From contig JAILWY010000019.1 in assembly GCA_022113835.1 (NCBI GenBank), forward strand, positions 7,402,001-7,466,000: a stretch of 64,000 nt of DNA. The letters run 5' to 3'. The position numbers were made by a program, and so were the translations under genes. Origin of the DNA: Atopsyche davidsoni (lineage: Eukaryota > Arthropoda > Insecta > Trichoptera > Hydrobiosidae). The notes beneath the pieces are model-generated. The model made no database searches, was not told the DNA's origin, and worked only from the letters and a program-made list of their open reading frames with translations. Below are positions 1 to 13,100 of this stretch, one piece after another (position 1 is the first letter of the stretch; each line of letters opens with the position of its first letter).

Positions 1-1115
1 TCATTGTTCCCAGCCGAGTCCTCGCGGCGACGCATCAAATGCCACGCGAGCACCGCCGAGCCCAAATGCCAGCAGTCTCGTAAACAAGCCGAATCAGCGA
101 AGCCTACTTAAATATTCAGTTTCTTTAAAATTTAGCATGTATTCGAAATGAACTTTCGACTCGACTATAAAACACCGCGCGAGATTATGTCGGTTGCGAT
201 AATTCGCATTGAATATTGGGACTCGCTCGTACTGAAGAAGTATTTTAAAAAGTGAGAGTTGTCCGGCAAGGATTTTCGTTTTCGTTTCGAGTCAATTATA
301 CTCCGAGAGCTCCGCTCCTCTTCGCCTCGTCGATTACCATCAGATAGCGCCGATTGATATTCAGCGGACGGTCGTCTCGGCAGATACGAATGCATGCATT
401 CCTATTCCGGCGGGCGATCTCGCACCGAGAGGCGCGGCGAATCGTAAACGCAGGCTTACTGTACAGTGTATCCGTGATTAAAAAAACAAACATGCTTCAA
501 ATGTTAGCACGTTTTCAACTACGAATTCGTGGGAAATACACTACGCCAGAAAATGACTTACAATGAATTAACAGAACAGTAGGGGTATGTTTCCACTTCA
601 CAGAAAAACCGTATTAATGCTGTATTAACTTGAAATTGGAGACAATTTACAATTATTCCAAAACCGATTTAACTTATTTCTCTGCCTGAGTACAAACTCG
701 TGCTGTATGCCAACCAATTATTTGAGAATATACTTTAAATTTATAATTCATCATTTAGACATGTATTTGCGTAAACTCTTGAATGTTAAAAATTAAAAAT
801 CCGAAAGCCTGCCGAGAACGGCCGTGTTTTCCATAATGAGTCATTCGAGGTCGGCTCAACTTTCCTCGCGAGAAGCGGAGTCAAGTTGAGCATTCAGCGG
901 GCGCGCCGGCGCATGAGGAGACTGCCGGAGACCAGCGCCGGAATGCGCCAGGCTCCTGGAAGCGGTCAAGGTTCTGACGTCTTCGCTAAATATGCAGGCC
1001 GGGTATCGCTGATGAAGCCGAGGACTCCGAGGAACGCTCGCCACAGCTCACTTCAGCCTCAGCTCGGCCTGTGACATCACGCTGCGGGGAATGCAGCGGT
1101 CTTTAGTTTATCGGA
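1..1115. other. 5' flank / promoter region of gene 1
   Basis: No coding exon is supported here. The stretch 840-1090 is clearly more GC- and CpG-rich than its surroundings, ends against the first coding exon of gene 1 and holds a CRE-like TGACATCA near 1071, so it is probably the proximal promoter or 5' UTR. A TATAAAA sits near 165 with no convincing initiator after it. The open frames at 354-566 and 856-1074 have no support as genes. Confidence 0.4.
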
Positions 1116-1129
1116 ATGCGCTCGCTTTT
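1116..1129 (+). CDS. Gene 1 coding exon 1 (14 nt)
   Basis: ATG CGC TCG CTT TT, then donor GTAACC at 1130. It encodes MRSL plus two bases of Leu5. I chose this start because, of the ATGs upstream of the acceptor at 1775, it gives a clean signal peptide and the required phase 2. An ATG at 1713 inside the intron would instead give a poor N-terminus with Arg in the hydrophobic core. No promoter element was pinned down, and a transcript would confirm the exon. Confidence 0.65.
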
Positions 1130-4100
1130 GTAACCGTTTGATCAGAATTGCTAATGCAAGCCATCAGGCGTGAACGGCAGACACGAGATTTGTACAAGCG
1201 TGCGTTACGGGCTGGCGTTTAGGATCTTCGTGATACTTTCGATGACGATGGCCGTCAACATTTCAGCTGCATATTTGTTTCGTTTTTATTTTAGATAAGT
1301 ATACGATAACGATACGAATCTAATGATACTAGTTGTTAAATTTTCTAGATAAAAATTGTTCTTTATTAATTATTTCCGCTCTTTTTTGTGTTTTAATCTA
1401 CGCACCGAAGATATCTTAGTTAAGATAACCTAGATAAAAGTTGTATAGGCATTAGTATTTTATAAGTATAGAAGCACAAAAGCAAGCTTTCAGAAGCATT
1501 TGCGTCGATATAATTGTAATTATACTATATATAGTAAAAATACTTTCTAGCTCAAAAAGAAATAACAGAAAACTTCCAACAAAAAGGGTTTAATTTGTTT
1601 TTTTTATTTAATTTTATTGAGCCGGGCTTGGGTCCTACTTTCCGCGCTAATTACTGTTATTGCCCGCAAGACGGTTATAATGATCTTCGCCGGTCCAAAT
1701 TAATTTTGAACGATGACATGCAACGCGGCAGCTTCACATGAGTTGAGTTTCACAATCGCCGTGTTCGGTTCCAGATTGGCGGTCGCGTGGGCGTGCATCG
1801 CCCAGGGCGCGGAAGTGGAGCTAATCACCAAGCCTCGACCCGGAGAGGAGTACGTGCTGGTGCAAGGAGGCCAGGCGCAGCCCGTGAAGCAGCCCTCAGA
1901 CAAGGAGCGCCTCTTTGAGACGGCGCACAAGATCCCCGAGAAGCTGCCCACTCACCACGTCACCCGCGAGGAAGAGGACAGCCGGCCCGCGCAGAAGCTC
2001 GACAAGGCCGAGTTCAGCCCCGTGCTCGACGCCCTCCTCACGGGCCACGTCGCGTCCACCGCCAACGTCAAGCGGGAGAGCGGAGAAGGCATCATCGAGA
2101 TCGGAGAAGAGAAGAAACTCCTGAAGAAAGAGTCCAAGAAGAAGGCCAGCGAGGCTTCGAGAAAGCATGACATCGAAATCGACATCCCGCTTTCGAAAAT
2201 CGAAACCGTCAAGATCTCAGAGGAACCCGTTGACGTCCAGACGAACCCCGAAATGCAGGTGGAGCTCGCCCCCATGTCTGAAGTCGGCAAGATCGAGGCC
2301 ACGTCCCAGCGCCCCGTGCTGACCACGGGAGCTCCGTCCACGCCCCGGTCGTTCGAAGTCCTGCCGGTGAACCTCGGATCAGCCGACATCAACTCCGGGC
2401 TACTGGCAGCCTCTTCCGATTCTAACGTCCCTCTCGAGGTGGCCGGCTCCGAGCAGAAGCAGCACTCTCGTATACAGATCAAGAAGGGACCCAACGGGCA
2501 GGATTACGAGTACGAATACGTCTATTACTATTACGATGACGAGGAAGAGGGCAAAAAAAATGAAACCACCGAAAAGAAACCCGCTGAGGTTCCGGCGGTG
2601 CACAACTCCCACGACGGGCCCCAAAGCGGAGCAGATAAGGCCAGTCGCAGTAAGAACCGCTACAGCTCCATCGAGAGGGGCTCCACCGCAACCACCACCA
2701 GCACCACCGCGGCCCCCGAGAACAACGAGGTCGTGCCCGCCAACTCCAGGGGACGCTATCGCGGTCGCAACCTGCCGCAGGCTTCGCAGGAGGCGGACGT
2801 CAGCGAGGAGAGGTGAGGCGCCCTCCACTCTCAATTAAATTAACGCGTTAAGCAGAATCATTAGCTAAACATAATTAACGAACTTTTGGTCTAATAGTCG
2901 ATAACCTGATTTTTTCATAACCATAAAACCTTTACGCCTTAGCGCCAATGAAACCATAAACCTAATAGTGATGTGATGAAACAATATCGCCAATGAACTA
3001 TAGTTTAAGAAAAGTTGATAAATCAACTCTGAATAACATGATCAAAGGCATCATTTGCTATGCATAGGTTGACATAACATGCTTGTAGATTTAAAAAAAT
3101 TTAATAACAATTGTCTTCCTGTAGAGAGTAGTCGAATAAACGCAAATTTAGGCTAAGACTGCCCGCCAAGATGCATAAATCATCTTGTAATCGATATATT
3201 TCAGACTGCCCGCTAATACACGATTCCCTCCTAGATCCAGAAACCCAAACACGACTCCAAGCAATTCCGAAAAGACTGACGCGGGGAATGCGGAAAAGCA
3301 CACAAGACAGAAGGGCAAGCCCCATCAGGACAGCCACGCCGAGGAGAGCACCGGCCAGAGCCGGAATAGGTCGCGCGCCAACGTCAGGTGAGGCTCGGCG
3401 AAACAATCTAGCTTAGTGAAATAGTTTTATATTTGAAAATTCTCCACTAACAAAACGATGACTGAATTTCAGGAGGCCCAGTCTGGAGCTCGTCGATTCT
3501 GCGAGCTTCAACACTCACGCGAGTGACGTGTCCGTCTCGCAGTACAAGGAGATCCGCTCCCGGATCAACAGCGCGGAGGAGAAGGAGCTCGAGCGCGCGC
3601 AGAGCCCCGCCGCCGCAGAGCCCCCGGCTTCCCCGGCGGCCACCAAGGAGCGGCCCTCCGAGGCCAAGGCCGCCGAGTCCGTCTCGGAGGCCGCCGATGC
3701 AGACAAGCCGGTGTCCGAAGCCAGCGAGGACTCTGCCACGGAGGAGGGCGCGGAGTTCACCACCATGACGGCGATGGACAAAGTCGCCCTGGACCTCTAC
3801 GCCATCCTGGCCAGTGAAAACCTGAAGAATGACATTTCCGCCGCCCAGGACGAGGACGAGGAGACCACCACGACCGACTCGGGAGACGACATGACCACCA
3901 CGGAGATGCTGACCACCACCGAGGAGGCGACCACGACCACGAGCACCACCACCACGGAGGCGCCCACGACCACCAGCACGGCGGCCCCGGCGCCCAGCAG
4001 CACCGTGCGCGGCTCGCGCTTCCGCCAGCGCGGCGGCGCCAAGCCCCGCGTGCCCGCGCCCTCCGAGCCCGCCGCCGCGCCCGCGCCCGCCGCCCAGCCG

Positions 4101-7100
4101 CCCTCCAAGCCCCGAGGTGAGCAAGCCCCGAGGTGAGCCAGCGCGCCATGTGTCAACCCGCGACTCCGGCGGGAGCGATGTCGTGATTCAAAGATCACGA
4201 CATCACCCGCGCCCGCGCCCGCGAGTTTCTCTGCGCCTCGACTTTCTTCCTCCATTATTCTCTTGCACTCGCCGCCGCGGCGCCGTGCTTCTATTATTTG
4301 CACACCGAGCCGCCGGGCGCGTCTCCGACCGCGCGCCCTCTCGCCTCGCCTAACCTTTTGCTCGATGCGATAAAGTATGATGCGAGCCGCCGATAGCGGA
4401 TCTTTCAAAGGTTAGTTCCTGGTTTGATAAACGAAAATCTGGGCGAGGAACACTTTCACATTGCAGCTTTCACCGTAGAAAGCATGCATGTGTGTGGGTC
4501 GCGAGCTGACATCTCAAACGAGTCGGCGGGCGCCAGCCACTCCAGCGGAGACGAGCAGCCTCTCCCAGCGCCAGCTCTCCTCGCCGGCGTTTTGGAGTAG
4601 ATCGACGAATCGTTTGCCGCGCGTATTTAATTGCTGCGATCGATGCTTTGCAGGTGCTCTCTGCGCCCCCTGGGGCTGTATGCGCTGTATTATGTTTGCA
4701 GGGCGAGGGTAACCTAGACCTACTTATATTTTATCAGTCGATTTTATTATTTGCCGGTGTTGAACAGTAACTGAATAATGCTTCCTATTGAATTGAATCA
4801 TGGCTTGAACATTGTATTATGTTTGCTTTTCTACTGTCGTTACTTCTCTTTATGCTTCAATATATTGCGTGTATTCAGCCCATTGATTGATGGGAGGAGG
4901 TATGATTGAGGAGTGACCCTCTCGCTGTCGTCCGCGCGGCTCCGGAGCGTCGCAGTGAATATTGAAGGTCTCCTTTGCTTGTCTCCAGGACGCTACGGAA
5001 ATTCGAGGCCGGCTTTCGGACGAGGCAAGGCGACCGGCACGTCTGCCGCCCCCCCAACGTCCGAGGAAAGAGTGACCAAGCAGGAATCCGCACCGGCGCA
5101 GAGCCAAAAGGTAGGCACCGACCCCGGCCCGGGCTAGTGATGGGCGAACTCGAATAATCGAAATATCCATGCCCGCTTCGTTGTGTGTCGTAATCGAGTA
5201 AAACTTGAATTGAATTGCAAAATCTTGAAAAGGCTGCGAGCAACCCTACTACTTGGAAATACTACGCAAAAAATTTCCTCCGCAAATGCATTAATTTAAA
5301 AAAAAAAACACGAACAACTGGAAAACGTAATTAATTTCATCCGTGTTGCAATGATGGTGTCCGAAAAAAGTTGAATAATTCCTCGAAAGGTCAAGACGTT
5401 CGTTTACATTTTCGAGGTAAGCAATGTTTGTGAAGACAACTTTTATTATTTATAAAAAAAACAAACAAGTATTGAAATCCAGAGAGCAGAGAAGCTCGTT
5501 CCTCGGAACGGGAGGCAGTGCATTTTAACGAGAGAAAACGTATTTTATAAAAACAGATTCTGTTAAAAGCAGAATAAATTAAATATGACCACAATATTTT
5601 AACTTTTATTTTAAAAAAAGAGTCTATGCATTTTACAAAACAAACGTTTATTTAGCTTATCGATTATACGTTGTTAACTTGTTTTGTTATATCCAAAGCA
5701 TTTATTTTGTTCTCAAAAATTTCAACATATTCGTAGATTTTGTCGCGGTAAGTTCAGAAACTTCTGGTTTAATAAATTACGCTCGTGAACAATATATGAC
5801 ACGATTAGTGAATCGTTCGATTGTCCAGACTGAGTCGATCGTTAGTCCCACTCTTGAGCAAGATTAACATATTTTTACGGGTAATTAATATGTTTTATAT
5901 GCTAATGCGTATACCATAAAAATGCATTGCAATAAGCTAGAAAAAGGAATGTTACACAGTCCATTAAAACTTTTCGTGTTAATTAATTTGTGTGAGCTAA
6001 CTGAATAACATACGTGAGCGAATTACTTGCTAATATTGAATATTTGGAATTTGCTAGCAATTACTTTCAAGAAAAGCTAATTTATACACAAAACAAATAG
6101 CGTACATTTTATCACATGACGCGTTTTTATTAATGTTTGGCGATTGCCTGAATACGAAATCTCGTTGATTCGAAGCGGTGAATACGTTGCTTACTCCAAA
6201 TATTACTAATAAACGCGAAATCTCAAGCCACTCGTTTGAGGAGCGATGCTTCGTCGGCCCCTCGAGAGCGGAGTCCGAGACTTGTTCTCAAATCTGGGTT
6301 AGTTGTCGCTTGATAAAATTGATTGGCGAAACCGAGTAAAAGCGATCATCTCCATACTCACACGGCGTCCGATAAATATTCAAATCATCGTCTCAGACTA
6401 TCTCCGCGGCCAGCTTCCCGGCCGCGGAGATGCTGCCTGCCTATGGTGTTTTTATTTTTCTGCTTGAAAGGCATCTCGATTCTTATTCAATACCTGCGAT
6501 GCCATAGGAAGGCGTCTTCCGCCGCGAGGGAGAGCGATCCGGCAGTATGAAACGCTCTTGAACAATTTTCGTTTAAGGAATATTAATAAATACAATACCA
6601 AAAATCTGATTCACTTGTATTTGGGGTTTTTAAACAAACATAACAAAAATGTTAAAAGGTTAGTCTAGCATACTTTGGAAAAGTTAATGCCAGTCAACCA
6701 TCAAAAAAATACTTTAATTTACGATTTTTCTCAATTCGCGAGCCGCGTTGAAGGTTTGTTAACCACCGTTGGTTTTGATCAGTTTTTGTGAAATCGAGCG
6801 TGTATGTGTCAAATATGAAAACTGATGAAGTTGCGTTGGTTATCCAAAATATGAGCTATGCTGAAATGAACTTCCATGTACTTGTATATCTATTCGCTGC
6901 TAGCTCCCTCGCTTACGAGCAAATATCAGTGTTTCAGCTGTAGTTGATAGGTGTCGTTTTGTTGCCACTGGGAATGCACTGTTGTTGCGTATTTGATTGA
7001 CTGAGGTCTCACTTGGATTGCTTGCGATTCCAGCCCAGCTTGAGCCGCTCCCGCTTCGGCAGTCGCTCGCGGCCTACTCTGACGGCCAGCACCGCCGCCC

Positions 7101-10100
7101 CCGCCGGTGATGCTCCACCATCCACCGAGGCACCCCCAGCCACCAGGTAACCACCTAACTGAAATCCTATGAAAATATTAACTGAACTTCCACGCGAGAA
7201 GGCCTCGTTCAGGTGCGAAGGCCAGTAGACAAACTAGAGAGGTGAGAACCGAAGATACATTGGTAGAACACCACGGAAAGTTTCGCTGAATCTTGTGTGG
7301 ATATCACCAAAGAAGATACCTGTGGTGGAAATACGAGCACTCGCTTCAAAAATCACTCGAACATGTGTGAATCATTTAATTTTTCGATTTGTGGCCAGCT
7401 TTTCACGCAGTCTTGGGAAACGATGGCGTGTGCCCGGCCATTGTTTGGGTAATCACAACGCAAAGAGTTTATGCAACGGAAACCCACGATGTTGACAAAT
7501 AAATGCCAAAATCTCTTACAACCCGAGACGTAATGTAGCCTCAGGCGAGCGATTACACAGTCCAACAATTTCCATCGGCCTGAAACGTGCGTGTTGGGTC
7601 ATTTGTTTGCTTTTTAATTTCATTCTGTATTTCCGCCATCTCTGATGGAAGTCGAAAGGTCTCTTGTGAATAATACCCAAAACGCGGCTGAAAGGATAAT
7701 CATGAATGACACTGTGACACATGGTCTTGCAAGATATTCTAATTCCCAAATCTACCAAAGAATGCTCTCTATACCTAACCTAACCTAATCGTTGTGCTTT
7801 GTACCACGATGTCAGCAGAGTTATGATTATATAAATCGAAAGCATAGACGATCAAAAGCTGACAAAGAAAATATCTCACAGCACGACTGAAGGGTATTGG
7901 AGTGTTATGGGTACACCAAAAATGAGAGGCTGGACGATGTAGCAGAGGTTCATCAAGTATTGAACCGCTAACCACACATTGGAAGAAACCAGGGTCTATC
8001 ATGAGGTATAGGGTCATAAATAAGATACTAGCATCAGAATAAATGATGATAGGTAAAATTTCTAGCCTATCAGACAATTTTAATCGTAATAAAAGTTTTT
8101 AGTCACCGCGGCTGAAGCGACCATTTACTTCAGATTAGCACAACGACCTGGCAACGCCATCATTGTAATCGACGATCTTAGTACAATAAACGTATCTTTT
8201 ATCAGTAACAACGTTGCTGTGTTTAAGATTTGCAACGAATAAGTGGCTTCAGTTGCAGATGTTGCTTCGAATTATTATTTTTAGGCCTTGCTAGTTATGT
8301 ACAGGCGGGCCGGAGAGGGAAGAAAGGTTCGTAAAATTCAATGTAACAGAATGCTGAAATGATTGCCAAATTTCTTATTTAGAAACTATATTATCCATGA
8401 TGTTTAAAATTTTTGATTGTATTGAAAACTGCTACATTATATTAGAGCAGACAAGTGCTGTCACGATTTGTACCGCGATTTGTTTTTATATGAAATTTTA
8501 AATATTTCATTGTTTCATGTGTATTTATATTAATCTAAAGTATGTTTATAGAATCTGAAATGGTTTTTGTGCATTGCAGAAGCCGCCTTCGACCAGGTCT
8601 GAGCCTGAGGGGTCGCCGCCCCCTGCCCGGAGCTTCCACCTCAGCACCCGCCGAACCCGCTCCCGTGGAGGAGCAGCCCGAGGGTCCAGCCGATGAGCCG
8701 ACTTCCACCGCCAAGTCTTTCCTGGGGTAAGACGATACGAACTCAGTCGGAGAGCTTGCTGCGTCAGGAAGTCTTAGCCAACAAGAGGCGTATCATAAAT
8801 TAAAACTACACCTAGCCCGCTCGCTTGTTTCCGGCACATATGGATACTTTTACATTTGACACATTTATAAGTGTTGATGTTTAATACAGATTCATGTATT
8901 CTTATATCGTCTTCAGGTACCTATCCTCAAAGGAAGTCGGCGACCTTCTAGCTAAACGTACCTCTATCCTGGGCCAGTCTTATTAGTTCGCCTGCTAGTT
9001 AGTTCGACTTCCAGCTATTAGTGCAAATTCCGCGGGTCCATATCAGCTTTCCCCTTTCAATGTCTCTTTTCTCTCTGCAGCAGACTGTATTTGGTATTTC
9101 TGAAAATATGGCTAAAATAGTATACCTTATGTTTTTTTTAGCAATGTGAGGAGTTCTCTTTTTTGGGTATTCTTTGCAAGACTCTTATTTGTGACTCGGT
9201 CAACCCGTGGTTCTTTTAAGTATTGTAAATTTTACATTATCATATGCAAACATGAATATCGCTATCACTCTTAAGTCTTTTATATCGTTTTCATATTTCC
9301 TGAGCTCTATCGCTCGGGTTATCATTACTTTGCGTTTTGAATCCTAAAATGAAATATGTCTATCTCTAAGAGACGCCCGATCACTGGCAGAAAGTAAAAT
9401 GCAGTGGTGTAATTTTGTTTCAAGATAATAATAGCCCCATAAGCACAATATTAACCTAAAGATCGATTATCATATTTCATTGGAAGTTTCTAGAAAATTT
9501 TACGACGCAATTATATTTAAATTTGTAAATACCGGACGCTACATTGAGCTATTAGGCGTTCGTTTTGAAAATTCTCGCAGAGTTGTGAAAAGTCATTTGC
9601 AAAGCAGGTGTACGCAAGCCATGGCTTATAGACGTCATGGTCTCGTAAACCTAGCTTTTTGTTTATTTTATTTTATGAGTGTTTAGACGCAAATGTTAAA
9701 TTACAGTGACGTCACTCGTTTACGTAGACCTGGTTAATGAATTTCTCTGCTTCGCATTATTGAAATTTCATAATGTAAAAATCTTACTCGCAAAGAATCT
9801 ACATACGTTCAAGAGTGAAATGTTTGTATTTTAATATTAGTTTAATAATTAATTTTACCGTTTCGTGTATATAATTATCTCATTGTTAAATATGTGGTCA
9901 GAGTAATATGGCTGCGAATTTAAAATAAATATTTCACGTTGAAACGGTACAATTTTTTTTTTAAATTGTAATATAGTATTTGCTTTAAACTCGTCAAGCT
10001 TGTTTTAATGTATAAATCATGTACTGTTTTAAATATATTTTAAAGTTGACAGAGATATAAGTTGAGAAGAGCAGGTGAGAGAAAACGTAATGCAGTGATA

Positions 10101-13100
10101 AATTTATAATTCTTTAAAAAACTTGAGAATCATCTTTCCTTTCATCTTTCATCTTTATAATTTCTTTCAAATGTCTCTCATGTATTACACAAAGTAAGAG
10201 TTTGGTTATAACTGTGTGACATGTTTTCAGATTATATAAGCTTAAACATATCTTGATTGGGCTCGTAAAGGACAAGTTTTTGAATAATATTAGAAACAAC
10301 CGAGTTTCATAAATTTGTGACAATAATTGCAGAAGAAAATTAGTTGAGCAAACCCTCTTCTGTACAAACTCGGTTCAGCAATCCGCCCCCATTCCGCGAT
10401 GCAATAAAAATACAACCTGGTCGCCGGAGAGCCTCCGCGGTCTGCCAATCGAATCTTTTCTCCATTCTGCCGATGGATTGGATGACTTTTACTAAGAGAT
10501 GAGGCAACTGAATTATTCTCATTCGCTGTGTTTTCTTGGCTCACTGTACGGTATTTAAATGCATGCGTCGTGGTTCGTTTAGTTTACGTTCTTCTTGGAT
10601 AAATGACGATATACATTCCGACATGAACGTTTAGAAATACATTTCTTCATAAACTTCATAACATAACATTGTGAAAGTGAAACTATCCCAATATTCCAAA
10701 CCTATGCAAAGAGTAATCGATCGTATTGTGTGATTATATACATGCATACCTCCAAGGTTAAGTAACCGTTTTGTGGTTTTTCTATTTGGTTGCTTTCTGA
10801 ATGTGTTAGAACGAATAGGTACAACAAACTACTTAAATATTGTAAATAAATATTAATTTCATCGCACTGAAACCTCTCTTAAATACTTTCTATTTATATG
10901 TATCCCTGTATATAATATAAATTAACAAATATTTTTTTTATATTTGCCTTCAGTCGGCAACAAAGTAGCGACCAGCGAACTAGAAGCCAGGAAGTAAGAA
11001 ACCGTATAAATATAATGGTGTTGGGTTTCTTGTTTATATTATTTGACACGACTAAATACGTGCCGCGACGAGTAAAAAAACTCTCGTTTAAATAATGTAA
11101 TATATTCAGAACTGTCCTTAGAAGTAGCCAAAAGTGACTCGGTCATTAGCAAACCAAATTTTAAGGAGAAAACACGACAAAAGAACGCATTGCGCATTCT
11201 CGTGATGCGCCTCTGACTGTCAGCTGTACCTGGTATACTTTCCCAGCCACGGTTATTTATTCAATAAATTAAACCTTTAAATAAAAAGCTTATCAGACAG
11301 ATGGTATTTCGAGAGACATTTAGTTATAAATGGTCGTCTTGTTGCCTTAGTGGTAAGATCTTTGATTCTTGATCGAGAGGTCCCCGGTGAAATCTCCGTC
11401 TGCCTGTTTCAGTTTTGATACTGCATGTGTCAATTAATATATATATTTTTTAATAAAACATTATTAATTTGAGTGTTTTTGTCTGTAGCCGCGGTAGAGT
11501 AGGAGGCAATGTGCGTCCCCTGCGTCCAGGCCCGAGGCTAAACATTGGCGGAGCTCGCACCACAGCCGCACCCGTTAGCACTGAAGCCCTGCCTGCCTCC
11601 TCGGCCGAGCCCAAGGATGCCAGCTCGGAGCAATCAGAGGCCACCACCCAGCAGGTAACAATACCATCCACTTTTAAACACTCGATGCCCAAAGGGACCT
11701 GCTGAATCTTTTACTAAGGTTTGTTGGCTTTTCAACAATCAGTAGGCCGCGAGATCTTGGTCGAGAACGTCTCGTTTTGGCTGACGCCTGTTTCAGTCAA
11801 GTAGATGACGCCTTGTTTCTAAACACAAGTTTTATTAAAAAAAAAAAATTAGATTTGTCCAGGATACACCGCGACTTAAAGCTACACGTCAGTTTATAAA
11901 ATTATTATTTGCGGGAATGATAAGTTAAATAGACGCACGTAAGACATGCTGAATTGTCAAAGGTTGCTTTTAATTGATAATTATCTTCGAAAAAACATTA
12001 ATTTTTGATTACTTAATTAAATTTTGTACGGTAATATCTTACAACATGATCCCAGTAAAATATTTTGCGATGCGCATTGTAGCTTCGTCAAGCACTGCGC
12101 CTGGTGGGACGCAATAGCTCATACACTTTGAATACGAAGAAAATTATACAGCAGTAATTAGTAGTAAATGTAATCTAGTTTGGCAACGCTGGAAGAAAGA
12201 GTCGGTTGGGAAAATCGTGTGACCTTACCTGCTATTACACACGACTGGTCGTTATTAAAGTACAAGTTATCAAATTAGTTTATCTGTGTAATTTCACAGC
12301 TTGTATAACACGAACAGGCAATCGATACGTTCGTTAATTCATATTCGGTAATAATGGCAGGTATGAATTGCTACGAATTGTTTCTATTACACGGAAGGAA
12401 AATCACGAGTTATCAAATATAGTGAAATGTTATTGCATAGCAAATGATTTACGACTCTTACAATTTTTTTGTTAGCATTTATCATTCAATGCGTTTTGAC
12501 AGGTTGTATATTATTCAGGCGTTTCCTTAGCACCGTGACTTCTTCTTCTGTAGCCTCTCCTCATAGAAGGTTGGTGACCATCTCCTCGAACATATTTCTA
12601 TCCTGGGGCAGTTTCACTGATTCGGCCGTTCTTCCGACCTCCAGCCACTGGTGCAAATTCCGCATCTACGTGAATTTCCTTCTTTTTTCCTTGTACAATC
12701 AACTGGAGGATTTCATACTGCCTGTCACGAAAAATTCGCTGTGTTTTCTTGGTAAAATAAAAATACAACCTGGTCGCTGGAGAGCCTCCGCGGTCTGCCA
12801 ACCGAATCTCTCCTTCATTTTCCCGATGGGTTGGATGACTTTTACTATGAGATGAGGCAGCTGAATTTGCTGTGTTTCTGGTCGCTGTTAGTCAATATTC
12901 ATCACACTGTATGGATAGGGATAATGTATGTAAATTAAAAATATATGATTGTTGCAGACGGGAGAAGTGACCGTGGGCAACCCCTTGACCAGGCTGCGTG
13001 GACGCCCCCGCCTGCAGGTGCAGGCCGCCGCCAAGCCCAGGGCCGCCGCCCCCGTGGTCGCGCGCCGCCCCAGCCCCCTCGTGGGCCGCCGCCGCCAGCC

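Larger units (their letters stand above)
8727..11488 (+). other. Gene 1 intron 7
   Basis: AT-rich intron holding a LINE-tail fragment (8917-9217), a shared repeat segment (10385-10550) and an exon-like 40-nt segment (10954-10993). Nothing else was recognised. Confidence 0.7.

Noticed and set aside
1713..2816. ORF of 367 codons taken as a whole gene
   Set aside because: It runs through the acceptor at 1775 and the donor at 2813. Its first 21 codons are intron sequence and its stop is the GTGAGG donor.
3447..4408. Long minus-strand ORFs opposite gene 1 exon 4
   Set aside because: Antisense shadows of a GC-rich exon. Gly/Arg- and Val/Ser-rich translations and no splice logic.
11335..11410. tRNA-like stretch 'gttgccttagtggtaag'
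   Set aside because: A-box-like, but no convincing B box or paired acceptor stem; no tRNA gene is supported in the window.
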